Below, in pieces: positions 47,369-59,446 of a stretch of DNA of 63,249 nt. The position numbers were made by a program, and so were the translations under genes. Below the pieces are notes generated by a model that saw only the letters and a list, made by a program, of their open reading frames with translations, did no database searches and was not told the DNA's origin. Numbering within the stretch: position 1 is the first letter of the stretch; each line of letters begins with the position of its first letter. This DNA is from Priapulus caudatus (Eukaryota; Priapulida; Priapulimorpha; Priapulimorphida; Priapulidae): contig NW_014577666.1 of NCBI RefSeq assembly GCF_000485595.1, forward strand, positions 1,601-64,849, in the 5' to 3' direction.

Positions 47369-50300
47369 TCAAATCTTTGGCTTAGATGAACGAATGAGAT
47401 GATGATGGTTTGGAAGTATCTTTGTTAAAAAGTCCAACTGAAGTGTCTGAGGCTGTGAATAGAAAACAGAGTCAGTAATAAATGCTCAAGGTGTCGGTAA
47501 CTATGCAGTAATCTCCATTTCATCAGCAAGTTTCTATATAGAACATACACTTGTAGCCAAGCAGTTAAGGGATTACATAATGATTTTGTAAAATTGTAGT
47601 AAGAAATTGTGATTAAGAAACATAACAGCACTATGTAATATAATCAAGAGGATATTATGCAGATGGGCAACGTACTCCATCGATGGCAAATTATTCTCAG
47701 ATGCAGTGATATGAACAACAGCATCAATTACCATTCCATATATACAAGAGTGAATTGTGAAAACAATTTGATAGTTTTTTTATGGAATTTTCTGTATTTA
47801 CACTGACGATACTTCAGATTTGGAGGCGAAAATGGAACCCACTTTCAGACTGCCTGACCAAGCATAATTTAAGCTGGTGGTAAAACATAACACACTAAGG
47901 ACGCTATGATATGGTTTTCACATTACACATAGATTTACATAATCCTGGTAAATTTGAGCTTTACTTAACATACCGCTGGTCGTTCCAACTGCAGCCTGCG
48001 CATTTGCTGACTGCCTGATATCACAGTGTTTTCTGGAATGATCTCCTTGTTACTAATACAGCAGCCAGCTCCTATTATGCACCCATTTGTTAACTCGACG
48101 CCATGGCCTACCTTGGCTACAACAAACATTAAACAACATGTAAACTTGTTATGGGTTGGCATGCTTAGAGTTATAAATAAGTCTATGCTTACCCAATACA
48201 CATGCACGATTATTTATTTATTTTTGCTGTTATTGTGAGCAACGAAACACAGATTACACACCAAGACTACAATTCCAGTCCCTATAGTTTCTATATCTCT
48301 CTTTGTTATGCACAAATGTTTCGTATACTCACTCTTTGCTTCCAATATATTGTTGTCGCCAAGTCGGACAGCTTCACAATCTGTGATCACCGCTCAGGAT
48401 TTTTGCTTTGTGAATGCGATATGTTCTATACATAAAACCCATTCTGAGCAGCATTCCGACACAGCACTGTCCCTCTCAGGACACCCCCGACTCATAGCTG
48501 CCACCCATATCACAGAAACACCAGATATCCACACATACATCCTAACCCTAACCTCCTAAACCAGAGATAAAGATGCTTTTTTCAGGACAAGGCAAGGATC
48601 AGAAACTTAAATCAGAAACTCTAGGACACCACGGCAAGTTCAATACACCAACACAAATATATGACCTATTCCAGTCAGTCAACCCTGGCAAGTGAGGAAA
48701 ACAATCATGGCACTTGCCATTTGTGCCATGGTTAAATTTGAGCCTGCCTACATGCCTAGAATGTACATCTTTTTTTTTCCTGGAACCACAAATACAAGCC
48801 ACTCCAGTTCTAATTCTTACAACTACTAAGCTATCCTGCACATATATGCATGCAACAGCATACATATGATGGAAATACAGCAAAAGGATACAACTACCGA
48901 CTTCGAAAACATTGTTATTGCCTATGGTCATAACTCTCTGAGTAGATGCAGGGTCCTCTCCTTCCATCAGTCTGAAAAGAGGATAAAGCTGCACATGGAA
49001 TTGCCAATTCATTTTTTTGGGTTGGGAACGATTAGAATTACGGTACCAATAATATTCAATCCAATAAATCGAATATGTTGTCGTTTAGATCATTGCACCA
49101 AAGCATAGCAAACCCTGGTACATTTGATTATTCAGTTAATCAGTCCAGGGTATATTTCATGCACATTCTAATACATATATATAAAAAAACACTCCACTTC
49201 CTGGTGAAATGAGCAGTTTCTAACTACAGTGGCAAACAAGTTCCTCCTAAATCTCAAATCTTTCCTTTGACTCTCTAACATCTGACCCTTACCTTTAATG
49301 TTCTAAATACAACTACTTTTTTATTAAGATGATATACCCTGCACACAAATACTGCATGTCCTTGCATGTCTTCTTACATTATCCCATGTGTTGGATGATG
49401 ATAGAGATATTACCAGGAGTAAGATAATATAGGAGGAATATGACACTCCAAAACACGTGAAATTCAACATTTGCTTGCCTAATTTTACCGATGATATATT
49501 ACGTGCAACTCGATAAAAATTACATCTAAATTAGCGGTGGACATCCACCTCTCACTCAAACTTTACTTAGTTTCCATACCTCTTCTTTTTATGGAGATAT
49601 AGCTTTGAACGTTACACATGGTTCATAGCCGTTTGACTAGGCTTGTATGGCTTTAGCTTTCCTCACCTTCTGGAACTGCTCATGTTATACAGGTGGTGAA
49701 GAATGAGTCTCGTTGTCTGGTCACATAGAGTGGCGTATATCTTTCAAACCACCCACATCCGCACCGACGCCCTTCGCGAGGCCGGCAACAGGGGGCATGT
49801 TCTTCCGTGAACAGGACAAGAGCGACCATCCTCACACTGCATAACAGCAGTTCGGAAGGCGAGCCGGAAAGGCTAGCACAAGCCATAGTCAAACGCTATG
49901 AAATCATGTGTGACGTTCAAAGGTATACTACTCCATAAAAAAGAACGAGGTATGGAAACTAAGTAAAAGCTTTTGCAGGGAGCAGGTGGATGTCCAACGC
50001 TAATTTAGATGTAATTTTTATCGAGTTGCACGTAATATATCATCAGTAAAATTAGGCAAGCAAATGTTGAATTTCACGTGTTTTGAAGTGTCATACTCCT
50101 CCTATATTATCTTACTCCTGATATTACTACTACCTCTTCATTTTGCAAATGAATGCAAATCAAAGAAGTGTATAGATTATACTGAATATGTAGAGTCCTC
50201 ACAAGCATATGAGGAATGTAAATGCCACCGGATGTGTGTGCATTTATGCAGTACCTGTTGTATAATGTGCTTTGCTCTTCTATGAGATTTCCCTCTCCAA

Positions 50301-51957
50301 TAACTATTGGTCCTGCTTCCGCAATGATGAGAGCTCGAGGATGTATGACAGTTCTTGCTCCTGTGCAAACACGCATGTGTATTGATATTTTTCAACCATA
50401 TGTATGGTTTGACCATATGCAATAACAAATACAGTACACAATCTATTATCCGAAATTCTGAAAACCGAAAAGCTCCAAAAACCGAGTTTTTTCGTGGAGG
50501 TCGTCTGCACACCAAAGCTCGCGTTTGGCTGCACAAGGTTCACTCCAGAAATATTAATGTTTTTGGCATTACTCATACATATTGTACTGTACCGGTACAG
50601 CACCTGACCTCTTAAAAACTTGGGTTTTAGTACTGGCTAGTTGCAGGATGTACGGTATGTATATCTGTACTGTACTACCATTCTGAATTCCGAAACGTGT
50701 CTGGTCCCAAGGGTTTTGGAAAATAGATTGTGTACTGTAGGTCTTATGCCAATCAACATTATATCCGGCAAGAGTATTACTTTCTCCCTACTTACTGCAG
50801 TTACATTACCTACACTATTTACACGAGTTTTATATCTTGGTAAAACCAAACCTAGACAATGCTGGCACTTAATTGTACATGCAACACGACAGCACATGCA
50901 TATAGTCTTTCCTAACATCAAATGGCTTTAATTTCAGGATTTCGAAAAATTTTCCCAATAATTACAAACCTTGCTGGTATTGCTTGCATACCAGCAAGTG
51001 TCTACATTTAGGCTAACATGTTCACTCGTTCATCATTACTTTCACCTGCATATGCAATGATTAAAATTTCTGTTGTTTTCTTTTCATTTGTTGTTTGTTG
51101 TTTCATGTAATATGTCTCTTGTTTCGTGCAAGACCCTATCTGTACACTATGTTAATGGTAAGTTGCATTTTAGTAATAGGGGAGTGGTACCAGTCCAGAA
51201 CCACTTACATCACAGTAACATATGTACTTTTGTCAGAATTATACCCCGTACAGACTATGAATTTTAGCACGCGTCTGACGCGCGCTAACTAGGAGCGTAC
51301 AGACTGCATATTTGACCCTACTTTAAATGAGTCATCAGTTCTCCCACCGCTCAGTTCCCTGCTCTCCACGTCACACCGCAGACAGCGAGGTACAGCGAGC
51401 GTACAATTACGTGACCTAAATAAGGCTATGCGCATTCGCATTGCGAAACTTAGCATGCGCTAGGCACTGGATTGCGTACAGACACAGATTAGAGCGGGCT
51501 ATCTTAGTCCGGACTAAGTTAGCTCTGCTTCATTTGCAGGGCTAACTTGGAGCGAGCCAGCGCATATTTGGAGCGGGATAACGTGTACACACTGCAAATA
51601 GTTAGCGTGTGTCAGACGAGCGCTAGTTTAATACCATATCAAATTCGTAGTCTGCATGTATGGGGTATTACTGCCTGTGCTGCCACATAAGAGGCAATAG
51701 TAGCAACATTGAAGAATGTGGCTACGTATACGTTATTTGCCATTTTATATATGATAACAGCATAAATCCTTTGTAATTTTTTAAAGTCACTCTATTGACA
51801 TAAAAACCCAGAACTACACCACAGCCTTTTCTGGAATTTTAGTCTGAATATATATACTACCATTGTGCTGCAAAGACAGTATGTGAACATACCAATAGTA
51901 ATGTAGCCATCAAGTTTTGTCCCTGCACAGACAACTGCTCCACGTGCAATTTTCAAC
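47369..51957 (-). CDS. DCTN6: Dynactin subunit 6 (p27), multi-exon, first exon missing
   Basis: A subunit of the dynactin pointed-end complex, a left-handed beta-helix protein that helps link dynein to cargo. Exons (minus strand): 51957-51893 ([12 protein letters not shown]), 50360-50255 ([20 protein letters not shown], then GEGNLIEEQ), 48971-48898 ([10 protein letters not shown]), 48380-48333 ([10 protein letters not shown]), 48116-47974 ([20 protein letters not shown], then RLQLERPA) and 47452-47369 ([15 protein letters not shown], then stop). Splice sites are GT-AG with matching phases. This gives 172 codons plus a short missing N-terminus, against about 190 in vertebrates. The initiating exon upstream of 51957 was not recognised. 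A large foldback and a pogo-like element occupy introns. Confidence 0.93.
49405..50127. mobile_element. 723-bp foldback with CAGGAGT tips in DCTN6 intron
   Basis: ATATTACCAGGAGTAAGATA on the left and CTTACTCCTGATATTAC on the right are near-inverse. Arms share TATTATAGGAGGAATATGAC-like, ATTTCACGTGTTTT and TACTCCTC blocks. The centre (49680-49900) is GC-rich and unrelated. Confidence 0.8.
50432..50737. mobile_element. Pogo/Tigger-like miniature element in DCTN6 intron
   Basis: CAGTACACAATCTATTATCC and AAAATAGATTGTGTACTG are inverted termini flanked by TA on both sides. No coding. Confidence 0.8.
51240..51668. repeat. Inverted-repeat element
   Basis: ATACCCCGTACAGACTATGA and TAGTCTGCATGTATGGGGTAT fold back. 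The inner part holds TAACTAGGAGCG/TAACTTGGAGCG. Confidence 0.7.
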
Positions 51958-53090
51958 CTGGAACTAGAATCAAAAAGTTATTAAATTAATAATAACCATG
52001 ACTGTGACATGACTCATCGCAACACCCAAGTAAGTAGACATTGTAGACTGATACTGTATAGAATACCAACCACTTCCCATTAATCCAGGCCTCACAATAT
52101 GGTTCCATGCAAGTACTACCACCCACTGGGTTGCTAAGAATTAAGGATGTAATTAATTTACAGGCATTACTTTTCGTACTTGTGATACGAGATTTACAGG
52201 GCAGTAATTATCAGCCGCAAACATTTCTGTGCAAATCCTGAATGAAAATGAATTGAATTTTCTTTCATCCTTTTGGCTAATTGTAAAATTGAAGCTTTTT
52301 CCACTGCGACCCGGCTGCAGTGGTTGATCTGTCTAGTATTTGTCTCTCTCCATCATGGACATAGTCCCTTGGACTTTCTTATCTTACTTTACATATCTTT
52401 ATCAGGTTATCAGGTTAAAATAAGGTTGCCAGATGGTACCTAGTGGTATAGTGACTTCACTTTCTCACCCACCGCAGATTAACTAACCGCTATCCAGTTA
52501 GTAATAGTATATATAGATATCACTATCAGTGGTTGAAAGCAAGAACTTGAGGGTGGGCCGAGAACGTGTCACGTGTTACACAAATTCACAGTGCAGTGCG
52601 CGAAATTAGCGCTATTTTGCCGCAGGCCGCTGGTTCAACCCCCCTAAACCGCTGGTTAACCCCCTTCTCCCGTATAATCAGGCACTTAATTGGCCTATTC
52701 AACATGTTGTCTATCTTGCCTTCATATCAACAATATTTACCAATTTCCTGACTAGTTTTTACTTATTGATGACTAAGAAGTAAATCATGTTCCAGCAATT
52801 CCAGTCAAACAAGTAGAACTCCACTGATAGCAATAAAATACAGAAATACTATAGTATGAGTATGCCTAATAAACACAAAGCTAATACTTTTATTAATAAT
52901 GGAAAAAATTGAACAAAATTAAGGGCCTGTTCAAACTTGTAAGGGCCTGTTTAAAATTTTGGCTAATTTCATGCCCTGCAGTGTGTGCGAAGCCATGCTC
53001 TGATTGCTCATGCCATGGCCTAGCTCTAGAACTATATCCCTTCTCTCCGCCACAGGGCTATAGCACAAAGTACATAGTTTGAAACATATG
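51958..53090. other. Upstream DCTN6 region, first exon not found
   Basis: No recognised exon. Candidates on the minus strand with an ATG were inspected but none has both a suitable donor and DCTN6 similarity. Confidence 0.4.
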
Positions 53091-53093
53091 TTG

Positions 53094-54325
53094 AAATGGG
53101 CAACGAAACTCTTCCACTGCTCCCACGAGGAACGGCTCACAGAACGCAAAATAATCGTGCTTTTTAAGATTTATTTATCTAAATGTATGAACCTGTTACC
53201 TACATTTTCGAACACTTTTCACAACTTTACACCATGCATATATAACCATTTATTCCTCAAAGTCTTAGCACTACTTGCAAATTTCGTTCAAATGACCACA
53301 TCAAAAACTTGGGTATTAAACGTCATCCGAAATGTAGGAAAAAACACGGGGCAGCCCAATTTACTCATGGGGGAGAACTGGCACTTTAATTCTAAACATA
53401 AACGATTAAAGGCATAATAAGCCCATTGATTATGCAATGTTGACGAACGCTGGAGTAACTGGGACCTTGTGTAGTTAATAAGTACATAACCTTATAGCAA
53501 AACACGTATTAGTTTGTCCAATATCACTGCTGGTTACATTACAAACAAGACTTGAAATCGGTTGTTGATATGTATCAACGTATCATTTACGTGCCGCAAA
53601 TGTCATCCAGAAGTCGAGCGATGACGTAAACATTTGTGCGGCCCGTATTTTTTGGATGCCAGATGAAATGGAGGTGTCAGCGGTGTAACCACGGCCACGG
53701 ACTAAACATGGAAATGGAGTAAAACACACATACTAATCATGGACGCACGTGGACAGCCCTGACAAAACGTGCCTTATCACGAGCGTCCATGTTTACAAAA
53801 TCACTGATTATTAGATGATAGCATTGCGTATGGCCGAGCATGTGTGCGAAAATGTCCGGTGCACTATAAATCTGTATCACACCCGCTTCGCCAGCAGTGG
53901 TTTGAAACTGTAAACAACTGATTTTTGCACTGCGGATTTCAATTAGACATTTCTTAGTAACCAGCAGTGATATTGGACAAACTAATACGCGTTTGGATGT
54001 AAGATTATGTACTTATTAACTACACAAGGTGCCAGTTACTCTAGCATTCGTCATCATTGCATTAGCAATGGGCTTATTATGCCTTTAAACATATTGCCTG
54101 GCAATTAAACCTTGTATGATTCACGCATATAAAAGCTGTCCCCAATTCATTTTCGCAATGTGCGACATGGGTCAAATGTGCAAATGTGGACAGCTCTTAT
54201 ATCCTTGGGCCCATTGTATCAGCGCGACTGCTATATGCCCACACCCGCATGAGTAATGGGCTGACCTCGTTTTTTCTGTGATCCGTTCCTCGTGGGAGCA
54301 GAGCTAGCAGTTTCTTTGCCCATAT
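53094..54325. repeat. Foldback element
   Basis: GCAACGAAACTCTTCCACTG and CTCCCACGAGGAACGG on the left are the inverse of the segment ending near 54325 (CGTTCCTCGTGGGAGCAG, TTTCTTTGCCC). Inner blocks GTAACTGGGACCTTGTGTAG and CTACACAAGGTGCCAGTTAC also pair. Confidence 0.75.
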
Positions 54326-54417
54326 AGAGCTCCGAATTGATGACATGACGGTGGCATATGACAACGAACCCACTGGTTCTAAACAATCATTGGCTCCATA
54401 ACATTAACTGCGTGAAT

Positions 54418-54513
54418 ATGGTGTTGTGTTTTGTACCCGATTGTAACCATCAATCTGAGAGTCATTATTGCAGTTTTTATAGATTTCCAAAGGATGGAAG
54501 TAAAAAGCAATGA
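54418..54513 (+). pseudogene. THAP-domain fragment
   Basis: ATG then LCFVPDCNHQSESHYCSFYR and FPKDGSKKQ; the CxxxxC and YRFPKD motifs match the start of a THAP zinc-binding domain. The frame hits TGA at 54511-54513, and the next codons (WIKLIS) still look like the THAP tryptophan region. It is a broken exon of a THAP gene or of a P-element-type transposase; which cannot be told. Confidence 0.6.
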
Positions 54514-54734
54514 TGGATTAAGTTGATAAGCCTATGCAGATATGTTTTTTTCTATGCATTTTGATGATGAAATCAATGTTGCAAGATCGACTTGCTACCG
54601 ATGCTTTACCAATGTCTGCAGCGCACACACTCGGAGTGTACCAGTAGTGTGGCCATGGGGAAGCTCTGTGATTGTGTATGAGAATAATACATGGCCCCAC
54701 ATATACTCGCAATGAATGTTTAGAACACATGCAG

Positions 54735-54790
54735 CTAAACAGAGGAATTGCTCTGACCTGTAATTGGAGGATAAAAATAGAAGTTGTGAC
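54735..54790 (+). repeat. Single arm of AGAGGAATT-tipped element
   Basis: ACAGAGGAATTGCTCTGACC and TTGGAGGATAAAAATAGAAG match the arms of 33026-33385. No partner arm was noticed. Confidence 0.65.
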
Positions 54791-55042
54791 GTTTTGTTTT
54801 CGCCCGCATGGCTCGGTATTGAGCACACTGGCGCATTGTATGATTGGTATACAGCTGTTAACACCCCCCCCCCGAGATTGGAGCATCAACGCAACACTCG
54901 CGAGCTAATCTTTGACCTATTTACAGCCTGGTAGCCCCCCACGGCACGGCACGGCCCACTCGCCAATCAGCCAGCAGCTCAGCTCCAATCTTCCAGGCGC
55001 ATGCCACACCGCATCACCGATGGGCACAAGAGCCGCTTAGTC

Positions 55043-56481
55043 CAAGGCTCGACACTAGCGGCTGGCCCGGTGCGCCGGGCGCCACCAAAACTGATGTCGG
55101 GCCACCAAATTTCAAAATGTTAAAATTTTGGTGGCCCGATCGGGCCCATCTAATAATAAATATAAGTCTATGTGATAAAATATATGTTTCTTTACGTGCT
55201 AACCACAAAAAATAAGACCGAGCAACGCCCAGCTGGATGGGCACACCGTACGCACGTGCCTCAGCATTCTACCCGCCGAAGCAGTACACGCGTTGCGCAC
55301 GGGCATATTGCCAAGCCGCCAGCATTACATGTGATTACATTGTATCAGGCGTGAACCAGACAATGCGTCTAGCACAATACGCATGTCTCCAGTGTACCTG
55401 TGGGAGGCCATGTAAAATGAACCGCTGAGCGATGATAGTTTCGACGGGCCAAAAAAACAATTGTCATAATAACAAAATGATGAAATTTCGTTCATTTTTT
55501 TGATGATATTTTGCTTCAAAATGTTAAAAATACGCGACACACATTGCGTCCCGGGGAAGGGCTCTGGTACGCCGCACGCAGGGCACATGGGCCAAACATA
55601 CGGGGACGTCTGGTCACCCTGATTCTACGCTAGCTGCACTGGCTTGCCTCACTGTTTCGGATCCGCCCCAGCCCGAAAACTGCCACTCATTCCAGTGAGA
55701 TGATCGTATTTTTTAATCGAAGCTGTAATATTAAAGTGCTTTGTAACGTTTATTATGCATTTTCTCTGTCTCTTTACGCAACGAATATTTGAACTTCAGT
55801 CTTAGACATTATGGCCTGCCTTGTTTCTTTTTAAATGCATTGCGTACCCAGTGGCACTACTTCTGGGTTGATTTATAATTAGTGGTTCTACTTTTCTTAT
55901 TTAATCTGCAATATTTTATTTCTTTTCTTTTACAGCCGTTTCAAAGCCTGCCAGACATTTAGGAACTTTGCTTATGAGATTAAATGTATATGCTTTATTT
56001 TTAACATGAAAAGCCAATCGCTGTTAGTTGTTTTATTACAGTTACTTGTTTTTATTATTTTGCATGTCTCTGTGACTTTGATCTTCTTGAACGTCCTGCC
56101 ACTGATCGGATAGCATGCTGCACGCCGCCGTGTTTAGATGAATAATGAGTGAAAGTAGAAAAAATGCGTAATGCATAGAATTCTGATCGTGAAATTTTGA
56201 GTGCCCGTGGAATGGATAATTTTAAATGTATTGCCTCAATCATCAAGTTCAGTGTGTGCCATTCGTGTTGGGGCTTTGTTTAAAGACTTGTTCGCAAGCT
56301 GCATCAAGACGGCCCCAATTTTCAAATATATATACAATACGCAGCATTGAAATAATTTTTTCTTTTTTTTTTTTCTATTCGGGTCCACCAGCATTTCATT
56401 TTTCGGGCACCAAAAATTGAAAATCAATGATTTTGGTGGCCCGATCGGGCCACTGAAAAAAAAAGTTAGTGTCGAGCCTTG
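55043..56481. mobile_element. hAT-like element with CAAGGCTCGACACTA termini
   Basis: CAAGGCTCGACACTA and TAGTGTCGAGCCTTG are exact inverted tips; each end also carries GGTGGCCCGATCGGGCC. About 1.4 kb, no intact transposase seen; a TTGTATCAGGCGTGAACCAG block also resembles DNA at 37790. Confidence 0.65.
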
Positions 56482-56759
56482 CGTTAGTAGCTGCCTATTA
56501 TTTGAAGTTAGGCGAGTTATACATTCAGTTTGCTGGCAACAGAATGGAGAATCGTGTCATACGTTTTAGTCTGTATCTCCGGATTGCGGGTGTATACGAG
56601 GAAACGATTTCGCACGATGCTAGGCGAATGTACTGTGTACGATTTGAGCTCGTTGGTTGAGTTACGCGTAGTAAATCGTAGGTATTCCAAGGCTAGTAAA
56701 TGATGAATTTCCCTTGTTTATTGAAGTTACACACCTTTCCTATTATCTACTTCTGATAG

Positions 56760-56890
56760 TATGAGGATCTATGTCCCCCAGGGTACTATCGGAGGGTACC
56801 CTGGGTACGGTTCGATATATCGGAAAGTACCTCGGGGTATATGTCGCTGCGTACCCTGCATTGTCCCACCGTACCCTGACTTTATATTGA
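56760..56890. repeat. GTACCCTG-rich cluster
   Basis: TACCCTGGGTACGG, GTACCTCGGGGTA, CGTACCCTGCA and CGTACCCTGAC occur within about 130 bases. GTACCCTG-type units also occur near 21860 and 23985. Confidence 0.5.
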
Positions 56891-56959
56891 CGTATTTCCG
56901 ATGTTGTAAAACTAAAATGTAAAAAAAGCTAGACTAGAGCTCTCTATGCGGACCACTGC

Positions 56960-57235
56960 GATGTACCACTGCGATGGCTCAATGGTTGAGTGCTCGCCTC
57001 GTATGTGGAAGGTCAGGGGTTCAACTCCCGGCAGGGTCATACCAAAGACTTGAAAAATGGTACACACGGCTTCTCTGCTTAGCATTCAGCAAATAGAGTG
57101 TGGCAAGTTAACTCGCAGTGCTACCAGTGGACTAACCCCCTACTGTAGCATTTACTGTGAAAGCAGCTGCAGGGCCTCAAGGTTACTGAAACGGAGATAG
57201 GTACCGCCCTATGGCTATGCGCCATGTAACCATGC
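56960..57235 (+). mobile_element. tRNA-derived SINE
   Basis: Box A (TGGCTCAATGGTTGAG, 56975-56990) and box B (GGTTCAACTCC, 57018-57028) have tRNA-like spacing. They are followed by GGTCATACCAAAGACTTGAA, CTTCTCTGCTTAGCATTCAG and AACGGAGATAGGTACCGCCC, a conserved invertebrate SINE body. The 3' end is approximate. It is not a functional tRNA: the anticodon-arm and acceptor pairing were not supported. Confidence 0.75.
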
Positions 57236-57288
57236 GCTATGCGTATGAAGGCGCGGGAAGCATTTTAGAGCTCTCTTCGTTTAAAAAA

Positions 57289-57572
57289 ACGCAGTGGCTG
57301 GAGGTACGGTAGCCGTCGTTCGTTGAACACCCTTTTTGGCATTAGGGTTAGGGTTAGGGTTAGGGTTAGGGATAGGGTTAGGTTTAGGGTTAGGGTTCTA
57401 GCTCATCTAAACTCTCAAATCGTGAATTTATTTCCCAAGGCGTTATTTCGAAATCTGGCGCCACTGCCGCCATCTTTGTCTCGTTGAATGAAAGCGAATG
57501 GACTCCCGTACCCGTGGGCCGTAGCCTCGAGATATTAAGATACGGCCACCGTACCCGACGGCGTAGCCACTG
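57289..57572 (-). repeat. GGCTGGAGGTACGG element with TTAGGG run, copy 2
   Basis: CGCAGTGGCTGGAGGTACGG at one end and GGCGTAGCCACTGCC at the other. It contains TTAGGG repeats (57344-57400) and, on the minus strand, a short open frame that includes MAAVAPDFEITPWEINSRFE. It is an inverse copy of 32628-32855. Confidence 0.8.
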
Positions 57573-58305
57573 CCTTAAAAAGAAAAAGAAAAAAAAAGTC
57601 AATCATATACTATAGCATATTTTTATTGGATTGCGATGTTTTGAGGTTTCTTCTATGTGATGTGGTAACTTGACAGAGTGTAATGTGTATGGTACTAACC
57701 GTACTATGTATTAGTACTACTATTTAATACTATTACTATTAGTATTAGTATTACTATTTAGTATTAGTATTACGACATCAGTTGGCTGAAACTTGAAAGT
57801 GCCAAGGCAATGGCAATGCGATGCGGCATGGCATGGGTGGGGTTACCGCGTAAAAATACTAATGTAACGCAGTTTGCCTCATATTCCACTCTGCTAATAA
57901 GCCCTGTCATATCTGCATTCTGTACCGAGCGATAAAACCAAAGAAACCTCATAGACAACTCAAAACATAGAAATACCTTCGGGCACTATCACTGGACGCC
58001 TCCATTACAGTCGATCGTATCGTATTGTATCGTTGCGTACCAAATACCGTTACCCAACCTGTACTCCGTCAAAACCTCTCTAGATAAACTAGAGTTGTTT
58101 CGCTAGAAGCCTATTTCACAATGCATATAACTCATCAGCTGCTCATAATGGGGTAAGGATTAACTCATACAGCATCTAAAATTATACAACATGTAAATTT
58201 TACTGATTTATAATTCTGTATTTCATCTCTTTATTCGTATCGTATCGTATCGTATCGTATGTTGTCCCACTCTTGTATTTCACAAGACATCACTTCTTCT
58301 GGTGA
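57573..58305. other. Intergenic with ATT and CGTAT microsatellites
   Basis: TATTAGTATTACTATTTAGT repeats (57710-57775) and CGTAT repeats (58012-58030, 58233-58260). No gene recognised. Confidence 0.55.
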
Positions 58306-58308
58306 AGT

Positions 58309-58400
58309 AGCTCTAGGAAACGGTATTGCTAGGGTTAGAATACGACGTTAGACTTTAATTTAGACGAATATTGACGTTAGTCACACAGCCTGGTCGGGTT
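58309..58400 (+). repeat. Dispersed repeat, second copy
   Basis: GAAACGGTATTGCTAGGGTT and ATTGACGTTAGTCACACAGC match 32489-32577. Confidence 0.75.
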
Positions 58401-59063
58401 ACTGGTGAAGGTGTGAGGATATTCTGGGAATGTAAACTTTCATCTCATCATTTTCATTGATTTGTACCTCCAGCATTTATTTCTGCTAATCTTATTCTTT
58501 GATCCCTATATTTTAGTCCTCACGTGGTCGGAACTACAGATCGTCATATTACCAGTCTTCAATGATCTACCCTGTGATCTATCCCCATGTTCAAAGCCAT
58601 TATATAGATGTAACAAGTCTTCTTTATCTCCCCCACTACACAAGTCACACCCGTCATTATCGTATATAATGTCTTGCATTTATACACAAAACAAGAATCT
58701 TCATAGGACATTGAGGTCCTATAATTCTCTAATCCGTAATTATTAATATTGATCATTTTCAGTTTTGTTTTTGTTACTCCTTCCCCTTTGTCCCTTTCTA
58801 TCACGTTTTTTAGAATGGCTTCTTTTACCATCTTTTTCCATCTCATTTTTGATAAGGCGTCAATAGATGAGATCATGAGAATGACACAAGATTTCATTTG
58901 CCCAATTTTCCCCCATATTTTAATTGCTGTAACAACACTCTTCTCATTAAACGTCCTTGCTCTAAATTAATTGTATCCACCGCAGCGAAGTCGGCGTGGA
59001 TACTATGGTTTCATGTCTGTCTAGCCATCGCCGCTGCCACCACCGCAGACACTTTCTCTTCCG

Positions 59064-59446
59064 CTCTATAACTCGACCCCTAATTGACCTAGCGCTACCA
59101 AACTTGGTATACTTACACATCTTGGGGAGAAGGTGTGTCGCGTATCAAAATCAGGTCACTGCGACCTTTATTTAACCTTAACATTGACCTTGACCATATT
59201 TCCTTTCCACTCTATAACTCGGCCCCTAATTGACTCGCTACCAAACTTGGTATATCTTGGGGAGAACGTGTGTCGCGTACCAAAACCACGTCACTGCAGC
59301 TTTTATTTGACCTTGACCTTGACCTTAATCATATTTCTCTTCTGCTCTATAACTCGGCCCTTAATTGACCTAGCGCAACCAAACTTGGTATACTTACACA
59401 TCTTGGGGAGAAGGTCTGTCGCATACCAAAACCAGATCACTGCAAC
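59064..59446 (+). repeat. Tandem array of about 140-bp units (x3)
   Basis: Unit starts at about 59064, 59213 and 59344 (CTCTATAACTCG then CCTAATTGACC). Shared blocks are ACCAAACTTGGTATA, TCTTGGGGAGAA and TGACCTTGACC. It ends directly at the LTR. Confidence 0.8.

Noticed and set aside
52931-53149. Candidate first exon of DCTN6 (minus strand ATG frame)
   Set aside because: No GT donor in a suitable phase and no similarity to the DCTN6 N-terminus.
56960-57035. Functional tRNA gene
   Set aside because: Only box A and box B are recognisable and a SINE body follows; no proper cloverleaf was supported.
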